From Phlegmacium glaucopus (Eukaryota; Basidiomycota; Agaricomycetes; Agaricales; Cortinariaceae), in the NCBI GenBank assembly GCA_015039465.1, contig MU129986.1, forward strand, positions 186,001 through 250,000: a stretch of DNA of 64,000 nucleotides, read 5' to 3'. Below are positions 11,322 through 22,205 of this stretch, piece after piece. The notes under the pieces were generated by a model. That model was not told where the DNA came from. It saw only the letters and a list, made by a program, of their open reading frames with translations, and ran no database searches. Position numbers and translations under genes: made by a program. Position 1 is the stretch's first letter. Each line of letters starts with the position of its first letter.

Positions 11322-13378
11322 ATGAAGTTGCGCGCTATTGTAGTGCTCTCGGCTTTACATCTGATATCTACTACTAGCAATGCCGAAAAGCTGAATCAGA
11401 GGCATGTTCAACTTGAACATAAACGTCAGGTTATGGGTATGTTCTTTGTTCGCCATCGTCCTTTCAATCTTGGCGTTTACATGCGCTTCGCCCTTCTTCT
11501 CGTCTGGTATCCCGTCCTTTAATTTGTGTTGTGTCTCTGCTTTGGTACTAGGTTCGGCGACCATCACCTCTCGTCCCCCTCTAGACACGAGCACCACTAT
11601 TCCGGCTTTGGCGAGTATTAGCCTTGGAATGCCTACGAAGGCACCGCCCGCCTTTACCAATACGTTCACGCCTGGAGCAACGCCCCCTGTGTCGGGCGCG
11701 CCTGTTCTTCCCAGTGCCCGTTTGTTTTCAACTATATTCTCGCCAAGTTAGACCTTTTGTTGAGGCGTTATTGTCTAGTTGTTCTTGGATCATGGCCTCC
11801 AGAAGATAAAACTCCTGATATCAGTAAGTTTGTAGCGTCAACTTGTCAGAAACTCATGTGAAATGGGCTTTTTTGTTTGCAGATTCACCGGAAGTCAAGA
11901 CGTGGATGAAAGAACTAGATGGTTTCTATATTCCTGATATTACGCCAACTAAAGATGGTACCTGTGCAGGCGATCCTGCTGCCGCTGCTGATGCTGCGAA
12001 ACGCGGTTGGTGGACTTGTGGTGGTCATACTCGGAGTACTGGTATGTGCTCTTTGGTTCTGCAAAGACGTATAGGTGGTTATCTGAAATATGATGCTTCT
12101 TTTGTCTCAAGATATCGTGGCTTGCCCCAATAAATTGACTTGGGGTGTTAGGTGAGGTTCAACATTTTGACTGTCTCCAACGATTTTGACCTTTGAAAGC
12201 TTCGATGATGGTCCTTCTCCATACAGTAGGTGTATTAACGTAAATTTTTGGCCTCATTGATATTAATTTATCATTTCAGCTCCGTTAGTTCGTTTCAACA
12301 CTGGCAGTCCGCTGGGCGTTCAAGCTTACTCTCTCTGATTACATTTAAGGAATTTACTCAAGAAACTCAAGGAAAAAGACGTGAAAGTCACCTTCTTCGT
12401 CATTGGCTCCCGTGTCATTGAACGTCCCGGTATCTTGATTGACGAATACATGAGCGGCCATGAAATCAGCGTCCATACTTGGTCACATGCGGTTGGTTTT
12501 TATTTGCGTTATACTGGCTTTTATTCTCAACAACACCAATTCTGAAGTCGTTGACGTCGTTGAGTAATGCACAAATTGTTGCCGAGTTGGGCTGGACTCG
12601 TAAAGCTATCAAGGCCGTTCTTGGCGTCACCCCCACCACCATGCGACCTCCTAAGGGTGATATTGGTTTGTCCTCCATCAACTTGTTATACGTTCGCTGA
12701 TGCGATAAAATCGCCCAGATGATCGGGTTCGTGCAATCTCGTTGGCTATGGGCCTGGTCCCCGTCATTTGGACCTCTACGCCTGATGGCGGCAAGTTTGA
12801 TTCCAACGGTACGAACATTCTTTTGGATGTACTATGCACTGCATAAGGCTAATTTGTCGTTCGAATATTTAGACTGGAGAGTTGCAGGTGGTAGTGTCAA
12901 CGGATCTTATTCTTACCAGAGTTTCCAAGATATCTTGAAGAATGGAACGAGCTTTAGTACTGGGTTTGTTTTGGAGCCTTTCCTATATCAGGTTTTGCCG
13001 GTGCTAATAAGCGAATAGGTTCATTACTTTGCAACATGATCTCTTTGAGGTTACTGTTGATCTCGCCATTGGCTACACGCTTGATGCAGCTTTATCTCAT
13101 AGCCCCAAGTTTGATGTATGTTATTTGCTTATCAGACTCAAAATTTATACTGACAACACTGTTATTAGATGATGCCGGTGGGGGAATGCATGAAATATCC
13201 TGCTGAGAACCTTTATCGAGAAACCACCAAAAACACTACTTTCCCACCTAGGAATGTCACTAGTGATATTAATGCAGATGGCAAACCTGATATTGTTGGC
13301 GCTGGCTTCACCAATTCCGTTCCTTTCCTAAGCACACTCTTTCTGACTGGGATTATGATACTAGGTATATTGTCTTGA
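11322..13378 (+). CDS. Chitin deacetylase (NodB/CE4), GPI-anchored, copy 2
   Basis: Tandem paralogue of the upstream gene, same strand. The signal peptide (MKLRAIVVLSALHLISTTSNA) is followed by the same EKLNQRHVQLE pro-segment, but the long proline-rich linker is nearly gone, replaced by a short Thr/Pro stretch. Catalytic motifs: SFDDGPSPYT, HTWSHA, MRPPKGDIDDRVRAI, DWRVAGG and QHDLFE. Motif 3 has Lys where copy 1 has Phe and the family usually has Tyr or Phe. A GPI-type hydrophobic tail ends the protein (LSTLFLTGIMILGILS). The intron pattern matches copy 1, including a 4-nt microexon at 12280-12283. The frame appears intact across all exons. Whether the RPPK change affects activity or specificity cannot be told from sequence. 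Confidence 0.91.
12280..12283 (+). other. 4-nt microexon of chitin deacetylase copy 2
   Basis: The upstream exon ends at 12225 with TAC A and the downstream exon begins at 12350 (AATTTACTC after one base). Only inclusion of the four bases CTCC, bounded by AG at 12278-12279 and GT at 12284-12285, keeps frame and gives Y-T-P-N-LLKKL, matching the family pattern. It is in the same position as the microexon of copy 1. Confidence 0.75.
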
Positions 13379-13508
13379 CAATAGTAATATAAGCTAGAGT
13401 AACACTTTGCATATAATAACGATTTTACCGGAAATAGCCGCAGCATTCGAGGTCATTCCGAATTTGAAACTCTTGGCACTGGCGTTACGCTACGCTGGTC
13501 CGACTTCA

Positions 13509-16500
13509 ATGACTTCGTTGATCACAATTGTACGCAACAGTATGGCGCCTTTCATGCCTTTGTCATGAATCCTTTTGACGATTGCCTTCATCCCAGAGTT
13601 CTTGGAAGTTCTAAGATCCGTCAACCCGCCTGGAAGATGGAAAATATTGGTTGTCGACGATCATTCGCAAAGACTGCTCGGCGCAGTGCTTAAACAGTTT
13701 GATATTCTCGAAGAGAATGTGACTTGTATGACGAAATCTGATACACAAGGAGGTCCATCGCTCATTGAACACTGCTACCCCGCCCACAGTGATTGAATCT
13801 ATTACAAGTAAACGAGACCCTCAACCGGAATTCGAGGCGTTATACTTGCTTATGCCCACAACGCAGAATGTGGACCGAATCATCAGAGATTTCACGGATC
13901 ATAAGCAGTATGCCGCTGCGCATTTGTTCTTCACTGAAGGTAATGGCTTCATGTTCTTTGGCGCTTTGCGTTCCCTTGCTTTATCAGTGACATCGGGATC
14001 AATAGGGCTCTCTGAGCATCTCTTTGAGAAATTGACAGCCTCTCCTGCAGAGCCTCATCTTCGAGGGTTGAAGGAACTATTCATTAATATCAATGGTATG
14101 TGACTTTCTTTGCCCAGAATCTCTAGCTTATCCTTATACGCACCTCAAGCGATGGAAGCACAAATGTTTTCATTACAAGAACCGAGCTACTTCTTTAGTA
14201 CGTATAGTCCTCCGCGAACAGATGCAGCATACAAACCGGCCCGTGGCCGTCTGGAGGAAGACCTTCGATTTGCGAGCAAGATGGTGAGGAGTATTGGATT
14301 TTATTATTGATCTAAGTTACCTTGAGCTTTCATTCCAAGATAACGAATGTCTGCATCTCTCTCAACGAGTTTCCTTATATTCGATATTACATGCCTTCTA
14401 CCCATCTTCCATTGGGGCCGTTGAAACCTATTCCTCAAAATCGACCTCCAGCAGCGCAAGAGACGACTAGTCGATGGCGTACGAATCTTGCCCGTGGCTC
14501 AGAAGCCAGGGTTCAGGAAAGTGCAGAGTCGGATTATGTCACGAAACTACTTGCTTTCATGGTTCAGGGAATTTTGGAGGAGCATAAGAAGCTAAATCCC
14601 GATTTTGGCGTCCGTTTTTTCTCTTCATGCTGATACAAACTGGGAAACTAATCCTATGGGGTAGAAAACTGACCCTCCAAGGCCAAGAGCGACGCTCTTG
14701 ATTACGGACCGCTCCATGGACATGGTAGCACCTTTCTTGCATGAATTTACCTACCAGGCCATGGCGAATGACCTTCTTCCCATTGAAGACGGGACAAAAT
14801 ACTCGTTTGTCTTTCTTATTATATCTCCAATACTTCTGACGACCTACAATGATCTTACAGCTATAAATTTCAATCCTCAGTTGGCGCATATGAAGACAAA
14901 ACGGCCGTGCTTTCAGACGCCGACACCGTCTGGACTGCAGTCCGGCACTTGCATATGCGTGAAGCAATCGATAAGCTTATGCTCGACTTCAATAAGTTTC
15001 TAGAAGAAAACGCGGTCTTCAAAGGGTTAGACGCACCCCCTTCACTAATATCCATGGTCTGACGTTTTCCTGTAGTGAAGGAGCCGCCAATCTCAATGAC
15101 ATGAAAGAAATGCTTGCAAACCTTCCACAATTTCAAGAGCAAAGAGAAAAGGTAGTTTCTCGCGTTTAACTCGTTTCTCAATTACTCAGTGTCGCATAGT
15201 TCTCCCTGCACCTGAGTATGGCCCAAGACTGCATGGCAATCTTTGAAAAGGAAACTTTACCAGATATAGCAAGTGTTGAACAGGTATTGACTTCCTTACT
15301 CTCTAAGCCCTGCATTGCTCAACCAGCTTCAGTGTTGTGCCACTGGTTTGACCTCGGAAGGGAAGCCTCCCAAAGGTCTTGTGGAAGAGATGGTTCCTTT
15401 GCTGGACAGCCGAACGGTTATGTAAAAATCTCTACCTTCGACCGCATCAGATGGTCTCACTAAAAATTGGGGCAGAAATATGCATAAAGTCCGAATGATT
15501 TGTTTATATATCCAATATCGTGATGGCGTTCCAGATGAGGATCGCCGGAGATTATATCAACACGCACGGTTAACACTTGCGGAGCAAGATGCTGTCAACG
15601 CTTTAGTGTATCTCGGGGTTAAAATATCAAAGGTATTGTGTACCTTGATATGCTCTTGAAACTGACTTGACATCCAAATGTTCAAGGGCCCCACAGATAG
15701 AGACACTAAGAAGTTCAAGCCGCAAAAAGCAATCACCGGAGAAGAATATGAGCTATCTCGATTCAAGCCTGCTCTGAAGACGGTCATCGAGGTGTTTTTG
15801 ATATTGATCTATGAAAACAGTTGAATCCATACTGATTTCTCTTTTATGTATCAGGATCAAGTCGGCGATAAATTGGATTCTTCCACGTTTCCGTATGTGA
15901 GAGATGCACCGTCCCTCATGCCGTTAACCCCTCGTTCGCCACCACCACAAACAACATCCCTGCGTAGTCAGAAGCCCGCCTGGCATAGAGCACCCAAATC
16001 AACGACAGTTTTAGACAATCGACAACGAGTCTTGGTCTTCGTTGCAGGTGGCGTGACGTATTCTGAGATTCGAGAGACGTATCAGTTATCCAATTCACTG
16101 CAGAAAGATATTTATATTGGTGAGTTAGTTGAATATCACTTGTTGTTGCACAACCGAAAGATTGTCATCAGGCTCTACACATATGATTACACCTCGCAGA
16201 TTTATTGATGACCTCAAAGTTCTTGATCTTGGTGGTGCGGGGTCGAAAGCCATACCCAATGGCCTGCGCGACATGCGAGGGGAACCGAAATCACCTCAAG
16301 AACTTTACGATGAGAAATATTTTGTGAAAGATGCTCGGCTCCCGCAGCAACCATCAGCTCAGAAGGGTCGTCTTGGACTCCCATCTCGTCCTTCTGCAGG
16401 GAGAGTATCGCCAATTCAACCATCACCAACGAATTCATTCCAAGGCTCAGTCAATTCCCTAACACCGAGCGCTAAAGAAGAGAAGAAGAAGAAACGAGGA

Positions 16501-16524
16501 TTACTATCCAGATTTGGTGGTTGA
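13509..16524 (+). CDS. SEC1: Sec1/Munc18-family exocytic SNARE regulator
   Basis: Start at 13509: [10 protein letters not shown] joins across an intron (13540-13596) to [25 protein letters not shown], the standard SM-protein opening. Later exons carry [65 protein letters not shown] and the conserved late strand [21 protein letters not shown]. The last ~100 residues form a basic, Ser/Pro-rich tail ending [13 protein letters not shown]. Roughly 750-800 residues in about a dozen exons. SM proteins clasp syntaxin/Sso and the SNARE bundle for vesicle fusion at the plasma membrane. It converges on RPT4, with about 150 bp between stop codons. Confidence 0.93.
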
Positions 16525-16673
16525 GGGTGGTTCAAGGAGTTCCACGACATAAATAGTTTACAATACCCAGAGCGGGATGTAATGTGAAATATAGGGGTGT
16601 ACACACCCCAACAGTTCAGAGAGACATTGCAAAATTAAAGGTGTATAACAAAACAGAAGGAATATTGAAAAAA

Positions 16674-18254
16674 TTACGTTGAGTACTCCATCTTTGCTGT
16701 GAACCTCTGGGTCAGGAGGTGTAGTATCGTTTGGAAAAGCCAGTAACTCACTTTCATGCTTTTTTGCCTCTCCAACCTTGCGTGCAGCCTTTGTAAGGTC
16801 TTCTTGATTTACATATTCTCGATCGTCCCTGATGGCAAACATGCCTGCTTCTGTGACGACATTTCGCAAATCAGCTCCGTTGAACGTGTCAGAAAGCTAT
16901 ATGCCAAGGGTCAGGTAAAGAAGGCAAGTAAATTAAACCAACATCAACCTTTACGATGGCCTCATAATCAATATCGCCACCTTTGTTAACAGGGGCGGCA
17001 TGGATTTTTAGGATTTCTAGACGAGCCTGTTCATTTGGTAGAGGCACTTCAATCTTACGATCCAAACGACCAGGACGGAGGAGTGCGGGATCTAACGTGT
17101 CAGGTCGATTTGTCGCCATGATGAGCTTTGTCTTTCCCAAGGAGTCAAATCCATCCATTTGGTTCAGAAGCTTAGAAAATCGTGGACCAGTCAACATCAT
17201 GCAGCAGATATATGGGAAGATACCCACTTCCATGAGTGTACGCTGAATTTCACGATCCGCACTGGTACCCTCTGAGAAACGACGACCACCGATAGCATCA
17301 ATCTCATCCATGAAAATAACGCAAGGTTCATGGTCTCGAGCATATCCAAACATCTCTCTAACCACACGCGCACTTTCTCCAATATACTTGTCAACAATGG
17401 CTGAAGAAACAACTTTGAGGAAATTTGTTTGTAATGTAGCTGCTACAGCCCGTGCAAGCAAGGTTTTGCCTGTTCCCGGGGGACCATAGAGAAGAACACC
17501 TTTGGGAGGTTTGATCCCAACTCGAAGGAAAAGTTCGGGGTTCATTAAAGGGAGTTCAATGATCTGTAGGTGTTATCTGTGACTTTCAATATACAGAGAT
17601 TAAGAGCACATACCTCCCGAAGTTCCCGAACCTGCTCGCCTAAACCGCCAATGCCAGCAAAAGAAGCACCTCCTGGGTCTTCTAAACTCATCTTGTAAAC
17701 AAGGGGATCAACCTCTCGAGGTAATATGCGCATTATTGTTAATGTGGTCATGTCGAGCGAAACGCGGGTGCCAGTCTTCAACTTTGCTACAGGGAGCGTT
17801 GGACGATAGGATACGACATATCGCGGTCCTGAAGACGCTTTTACGATAACTATCGAAGGAATGTCATGAATGAGATCTACGATGTAAAAAGTGAGTATAG
17901 TTTCGCTACTTACAACGATCGGTGTCCAGTTGCTTCATGACCTCTCCAATGATTTGACCAACAGACTGTACGGCCTTGATATCATCTTCTGTCTTTGCAT
18001 ATGCCTTTTCTAAATCCTTCAGAGAGAACCTGACTATTTGAATAATTAGAATATGTTTACAAGAGAAAAGTACATCACTGACGGTTCTTCAGACTCTCGC
18101 TGCTTGCTTCATGGCTTCGCATTTTCTGTTACGCCAATATGATCAGTAAAGCTAGAAGATAAAATGACTAGTAGACGACCTCTCTATAGCCTTTGAGCGC
18201 ATCTTTTCTGCGTTGGTCCATCGCTCCAGAAGATGTTGAAGGTTGTGAGTCCAT
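16674..18254 (-). CDS. RPT4: 26S proteasome regulatory ATPase Rpt4/PSMC6
   Basis: AAA+ ATPase of the 19S base ring. Start at 18254 ([25 protein letters not shown]); a second ATG in frame (MDQRRKDAL) is possible. The N-terminal part includes [20 protein letters not shown] and the OB-fold segment [17 protein letters not shown]. Then come [14 protein letters not shown], Walker A GPPGTGKT, Walker [12 protein letters not shown], the sensor [18 protein letters not shown] (arginine finger region) and the C-terminal helical domain. I place the last splice so the protein ends KKHETKMEYST (stop 16674-16676), matching Rpt4 ends such as KLESKLDY in other species; it uses an acceptor just after TTCACAG. 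Without that splice the frame runs on into a hydrophobic tail. Seven or so exons. Confidence 0.94.
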
Positions 18255-18355
18255 AAAAGAGGAAGGTTGTACTTAAGTATAGGTGAACGCGTAAGTCGCG
18301 CTTTCATATCTGATTACAAAGCAATATAATGACCAAATATTGCCTCGTTTTCATC

Positions 18356-18441
18356 GGCCTGATGGTCTAGTAGTATGATTCCTTGTTAGGGTCCTTCGGG
18401 GCATTTCGAGGAGGTCCCGGGTTCAATTCCCGGTCAGGCCC
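18356..18441 (+). tRNA. tRNA-Pro (AGG) with a 14-nt intron
   Basis: The acceptor stem GGCCTGA (18356-18362) pairs perfectly with TCAGGCC (18434-18440). The D-arm reads GGTCTAGTAGTATGATT. Anticodon stem CCTTG (18381-18385) pairs with CGAGG (18407-18411). The loop is TTAGGG then T38, so the anticodon is AGG (18388-18390), reading proline CCU. The intron TCCTTCGGGGCATT (18392-18405) sits one base 3' of the anticodon, the canonical site. The T-arm GGTCCCGGGTTCAATTCCCGG is complete. It lies between RPT4 and the transporter gene. Confidence 0.95.
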
Positions 18442-18583
18442 ACTGAGTAGATCCTTTTGTTTCGTTTTGAATGGCGGTGCAAGGCACGAGCAGATACGCA
18501 TAGATTGGCGACGTGGATTATCATTGTTCTTAATAGTGTCTTTATTGTCAGAAATAGGGAGATTTGCACAATAATGATAATTA

Positions 18584-20287
18584 TTAAGAAACAACATGCG
18601 TATATCTAGGTATAGGTTCTCCCTGAAAACCATAAGCATGTTCCACAGGAAGAGGAATCATCTGGGAAATAGGGGAATCATGGGACTGCGGAGGTGAGGG
18701 GTACAGTTCTAGAGATGATTTTTCTTTCCTTGGCGGCATATCTTTAGAAGTCTTGATGTGGAGCGTTGAAGGAAGGGGACGGTGCTGTTGGTGGGAGAAG
18801 GCTGCTTGGTGACCGACTCCAGATATCGATAGTCCCCGAGTGCGTCCATATACAGTCCCGGAGCCCATATCCGTTGCACTTGCGTTGGCATACCCGGGGA
18901 CTATCTCTGATGGAGGTGATTCCGTGCCCAATAACATCCGTGAGTCTTCTTTCGTAGTTGGCAGCATCATGTCATTCGCTGCTTCCATTCTCCTTAGTTT
19001 CTTCTCGCCCTTGTCAACATCCCCTTTGGCATTGTTGTACATGTAAAGACCAGCGAAAGTCATACATATGCCCAAGGCCTGGATGGGATGCACAGACTGT
19101 TTGAACCATACAATCGCGATGCAGATGACGGCAACCCGTTTTATAAGTGAAGCGATGGAGTATGTGACAGGAGAGGTTGAAGATAGAATGACGAAGGCAA
19201 TGATATTCTGCGCGTAATGGACAGTTCCATTAATGAAGAAGTAATAAATGACTGAATGAGGAGGCGGTTCGTCTTTGCTTGGGACGGCCGTTACGGTGGT
19301 TCCAGACAGGAATAGAGGGAGATCGCAATACATCCAGACAGGGACCATCAACAAGAAAGCCATTCCTGACGAATACAAAAGTAGATTCATCTTGTCGAGT
19401 TTGTGTGACGATACTGATGATGTCCCTTCCACGTGCGATGGCATAATCTTTTTGAAAAATATATTGGAGCTCACGAAAACAAGGGCTGAACCGAATGCAC
19501 AGAGTAAACCTGTGGCGTTAGAAGCTGAGACGTCGAACGAGCATGCCAGCATGACGCCGACGGTAAGGGGAAGAAGTGAGATATAGGTCTTGCTCGAATA
19601 GCTTACTCCGAAAAGGAGGGCATAGGCCGCAACGGTAAATAGAGGAGATAGAGCCTGATAAGCAAGATGAGGATTTGGTCAGCTTTTTGACAGGTAGGCC
19701 TTACTCACTTTGATGGTATGTACAGTGCTAACTGGTATTCTGGAAATGGCGATACTTGAAAAGATATGACCACCAACTTGGAATAAACCCATGGGAAATG
19801 TGCTTTGTATGATTACTCTTGTTGGCTTCCGCATTTTTGTGAATCGGATGACGGGAGACATGAAGAGAAGGCAGTAGAAGGCGACAAAGCCAAACTGGAC
19901 AAAGGTGAGGGTGACTGGATAACGAAATTGATTGAGGATGGCTTTTCCTGTATTGGACGAGAGTGCGGAGGTAGAATACCAAAGGCCGCACAGCAAGATG
20001 AAAAGAAAATTGGAGGAACCAGGTGCTGTCGTCATTGACCGTCTCCCCGTCATCATTGGATTATACGCATGTCTCTGGGAAAATGGCAGATAACGAGAAA
20101 TAAGACCAGGAAGCTTAGCCAGGGATGAATTGAAGTCGGATGCTAATGCATGAGCCCAGCCCTTGTCATTAGTCCACACAGGACTGTACATCGGTAGTCG
20201 CCCTGCATGGATTCCCCAACTATCGTGCTTTTCGATATGCGGGAAGCGCGAGTTGTTATCGTGGACATGAATTGGAGGAGGTGCCAT
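18584..20287 (-). CDS. Triose-phosphate-type/nucleotide-sugar-like transporter (SLY41-like, TPT/SLC35E family)
   Basis: Two exons (20287-19709 and 19654-18584) give 549 residues. After a ~90-residue hydrophilic N-terminus come about ten membrane segments. Family landmarks: GLWYSTSALSSNTGKAIL, QFRYPVTLTFVQFGFVAFYCL, FPMGLFQVGGHIFSSIAIS, IPVSTVHTIKALSPLFTVAAY, YSSKTYISLLPLTVGVMLAC, and VTYSIASLIKRVAVICIAIVWF near the end. The ~130-residue cytosolic tail is Ser/Pro-rich. Sly41 of yeast is an ER/Golgi member of this family whose overexpression rescues transport block; the true substrate is uncertain. It is divergently placed with the F-box-like gene. Confidence 0.88.
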
Positions 20288-20383
20288 GACAGTACGGTCA
20301 GGCCTGGCAAAAAGTTGTTTGACACTGAGTGGTGATTGCGGCAGTGCAACATACCATCAGCGCTGGTCTCACATCATTATTCC

Positions 20384-21686
20384 ATGCTCAAGAAACGGAA
20401 AACTACTGCTTCTACCACCAAAAAATTGGAATCACTGCCAGTAAACGCCCAAAAAGACCTGGTCCAATGGGGCGACAAGGAAGATGCGTCGAACTTGGAA
20501 AGGGGTTTACTCTCTTTGCCTGTCGAGTTAACGACAGAAGTCTTGGACTACTTCCCCGCCATAGGACCTTATACTGCAGTCCCTCACAGATCTGACGACC
20601 CTGTCCTGCATGAATTTTACCTTGCGCGCATAGATGTACTGCGTGCGTTATCTCAAGTTTCTATCGACTATCGACGCGCTTTTTTACCACTTCTCTGGGA
20701 CTCACTCAATATCTGTTTTACCATGCGAGCGGCAAGTCCGGGGTGGACGAGTGCTTTCTACAAGCATGTCGGCCAAGCTCTAGTGCGCAAGTGTCATGGC
20801 CTCTCAGCCAACCCTAACTTGGCATCTTATATCGAGTAAGGATTGTCCAATCGCCCTAAGCCTATACTTCCCACCGTGTTGACCTAAGCTTCTGAATCAT
20901 AGGACCGTCCGTGTAGTCATCACGCGTTACCAAAGTAACGTCATCATCCCAAACTTTTCGACATTCTTATCCTCACTCCAAAACTTGCACACTCTTCATG
21001 TTTTGCATGCGCATACCCAAATGACAACGGCGATCAAAGAGGGTTTTCAAGGGGTCGTACTTCCCCGAATACGCACACTTATTATCCCGGGATATTGCCA
21101 TGAAATTCTCAGGTGCTGCCCACGGGTAACTAAAGTATGGTGTAACCGCGACGATGGGAGCAAGCTCGTGACTGTTATCGCAGCATATTGTAAAGAAGTG
21201 CAAGAAATGCGTGGTTTCTCAGCAGAGGAAAAATTAGTCAAGAGTGTGTTATGTAATAGCTGAAGACCTGTTTTGTTTCCTAACAACCCTTTACAGGAAT
21301 TATTAAGGCAGCGCCCAATTTGCGTGTTCTGGACATGGACGATCGTAATTTCCAAGTACGACCTTCTCTCTGTTCTTATAAGAAGATACCAATAATGTTA
21401 CTGTCTGCAGCCCTTGGTCAATGCTCTCCCCTCTTTCAAAAACATCAATACGATAATCATTAAAGCATACAAACCTGAATTCGACCAATCCTCAGCCGAC
21501 CTTCATAAATGCATCGAAGCAACTAAACGAAGATTTAAAGACTTGGCACCCTCCAAGGAGAGGAGATATATTCGCGTTTGGCACAAAAGTAACGATGCTG
21601 AGTTCGGGGGATATCTTAGCATTAGGGACAGCACCGACTTCAATGCATATGTACGAGGATACTATACTGAAGTTCCTATGGATTGA
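20384..21686 (+). CDS. F-box-like protein, function unknown
   Basis: Chosen start at 20384 (MLKKRKTTASTT); an in-frame ATG at 20336 adds 16 residues. A short N-terminal motif LLSLPVELTTEVLDYFP resembles an F-box start, followed by ALSQVSIDYRRAFLPLLWDSL, which looks like the rest of an F-box. Exon 1 ends at about 20834, and the next reads TVRVVITRYQSNVIIPNFSTFLSSLQNLHTL, in a loose leucine-rich repeat manner. Four exons, about 380 residues. Such F-box/LRR-like proteins are numerous in mushroom-forming fungi and probably act as SCF substrate adaptors. The target is unknown, and the F-box call rests on weak similarity. Confidence 0.7.
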
Positions 21687-21739
21687 AACGGTATTCGCTA
21701 CACGCACCAAAGACATCTTGAGAGTCCGGACTTGTTATT

Positions 21740-22030
21740 AGGTAAAGAAGGAGAGTATGCCTGTCATCCTGTTGGTTTTCCTCGTCTGCGTTGTCCTGAT
21801 TGCCCTGGGTGAGTCACTACTCACACAGTGGTGTACCTATCAAAGTCTCTTATTTTCAAGATCTGCAAAACCATTTATCCAATCTTTGTCTCCCCTGAAA
21901 AACGAAAGTCAAGTTTTTCCGCCACGGACGAAGCATTCCAAGAAAGAATTGCTTGTCAGAGGACAAAATCTAGAAATTCGAATCGTTGGTCTCGACCGTA
22001 GTAATATTAATTATCGATATACATTTCTAA
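21740..22030 (-). pseudogene. Decayed 5' fragment of a third copy of the tandem membrane-protein family
   Basis: On the minus strand this stretch aligns by eye with the first three exons of the two intact copies downstream. Shared strings include the TTTCCTCGTCTGCGTTGTCCTG segment (plus-strand reading), the intron-1 region around GCATTCCAAGAAAGAATT, and GAAAGTCAAGTTTTTC. The start codon is lost and the leader is deleted, so no ORF spans it. The remaining two thirds of the gene would lie where the F-box gene now ends (21686), so the copy appears truncated at that junction. Confidence 0.7.
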
Positions 22031-22205
22031 GTTCTAACCTAACAAAAAGCCGATTTTGTGGGAGGCCCTTCCACCCAACAAGTTGAACGTGCAGAATTGA
22101 AATTATGACCAGCTTCAAGTTCCAATGTCTTCTGTCAGCTATAAATTATAATGTACATATTACATTCAATTTGTAAACTACCTGGCAGCAAATAACCGAA
22201 TAAGT

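Noticed and set aside
13765..14103. Frameshift or break in SEC1
   Set aside because: Apparent frame changes coincide with GT-AG introns, and the joined protein is conserved along its length.
8261..16524. A cell-wall gene cluster (Rho1 GEF, deacetylases, Sec1)
   Set aside because: Gene order is suggestive but these are ordinary housekeeping genes, and no shared regulation is visible.
21757..22086. 109-codon plus-strand ORF, hydrophobic start
   Set aside because: It is antisense to a decayed copy of the tandem membrane-protein family, whose homology lies on the minus strand.
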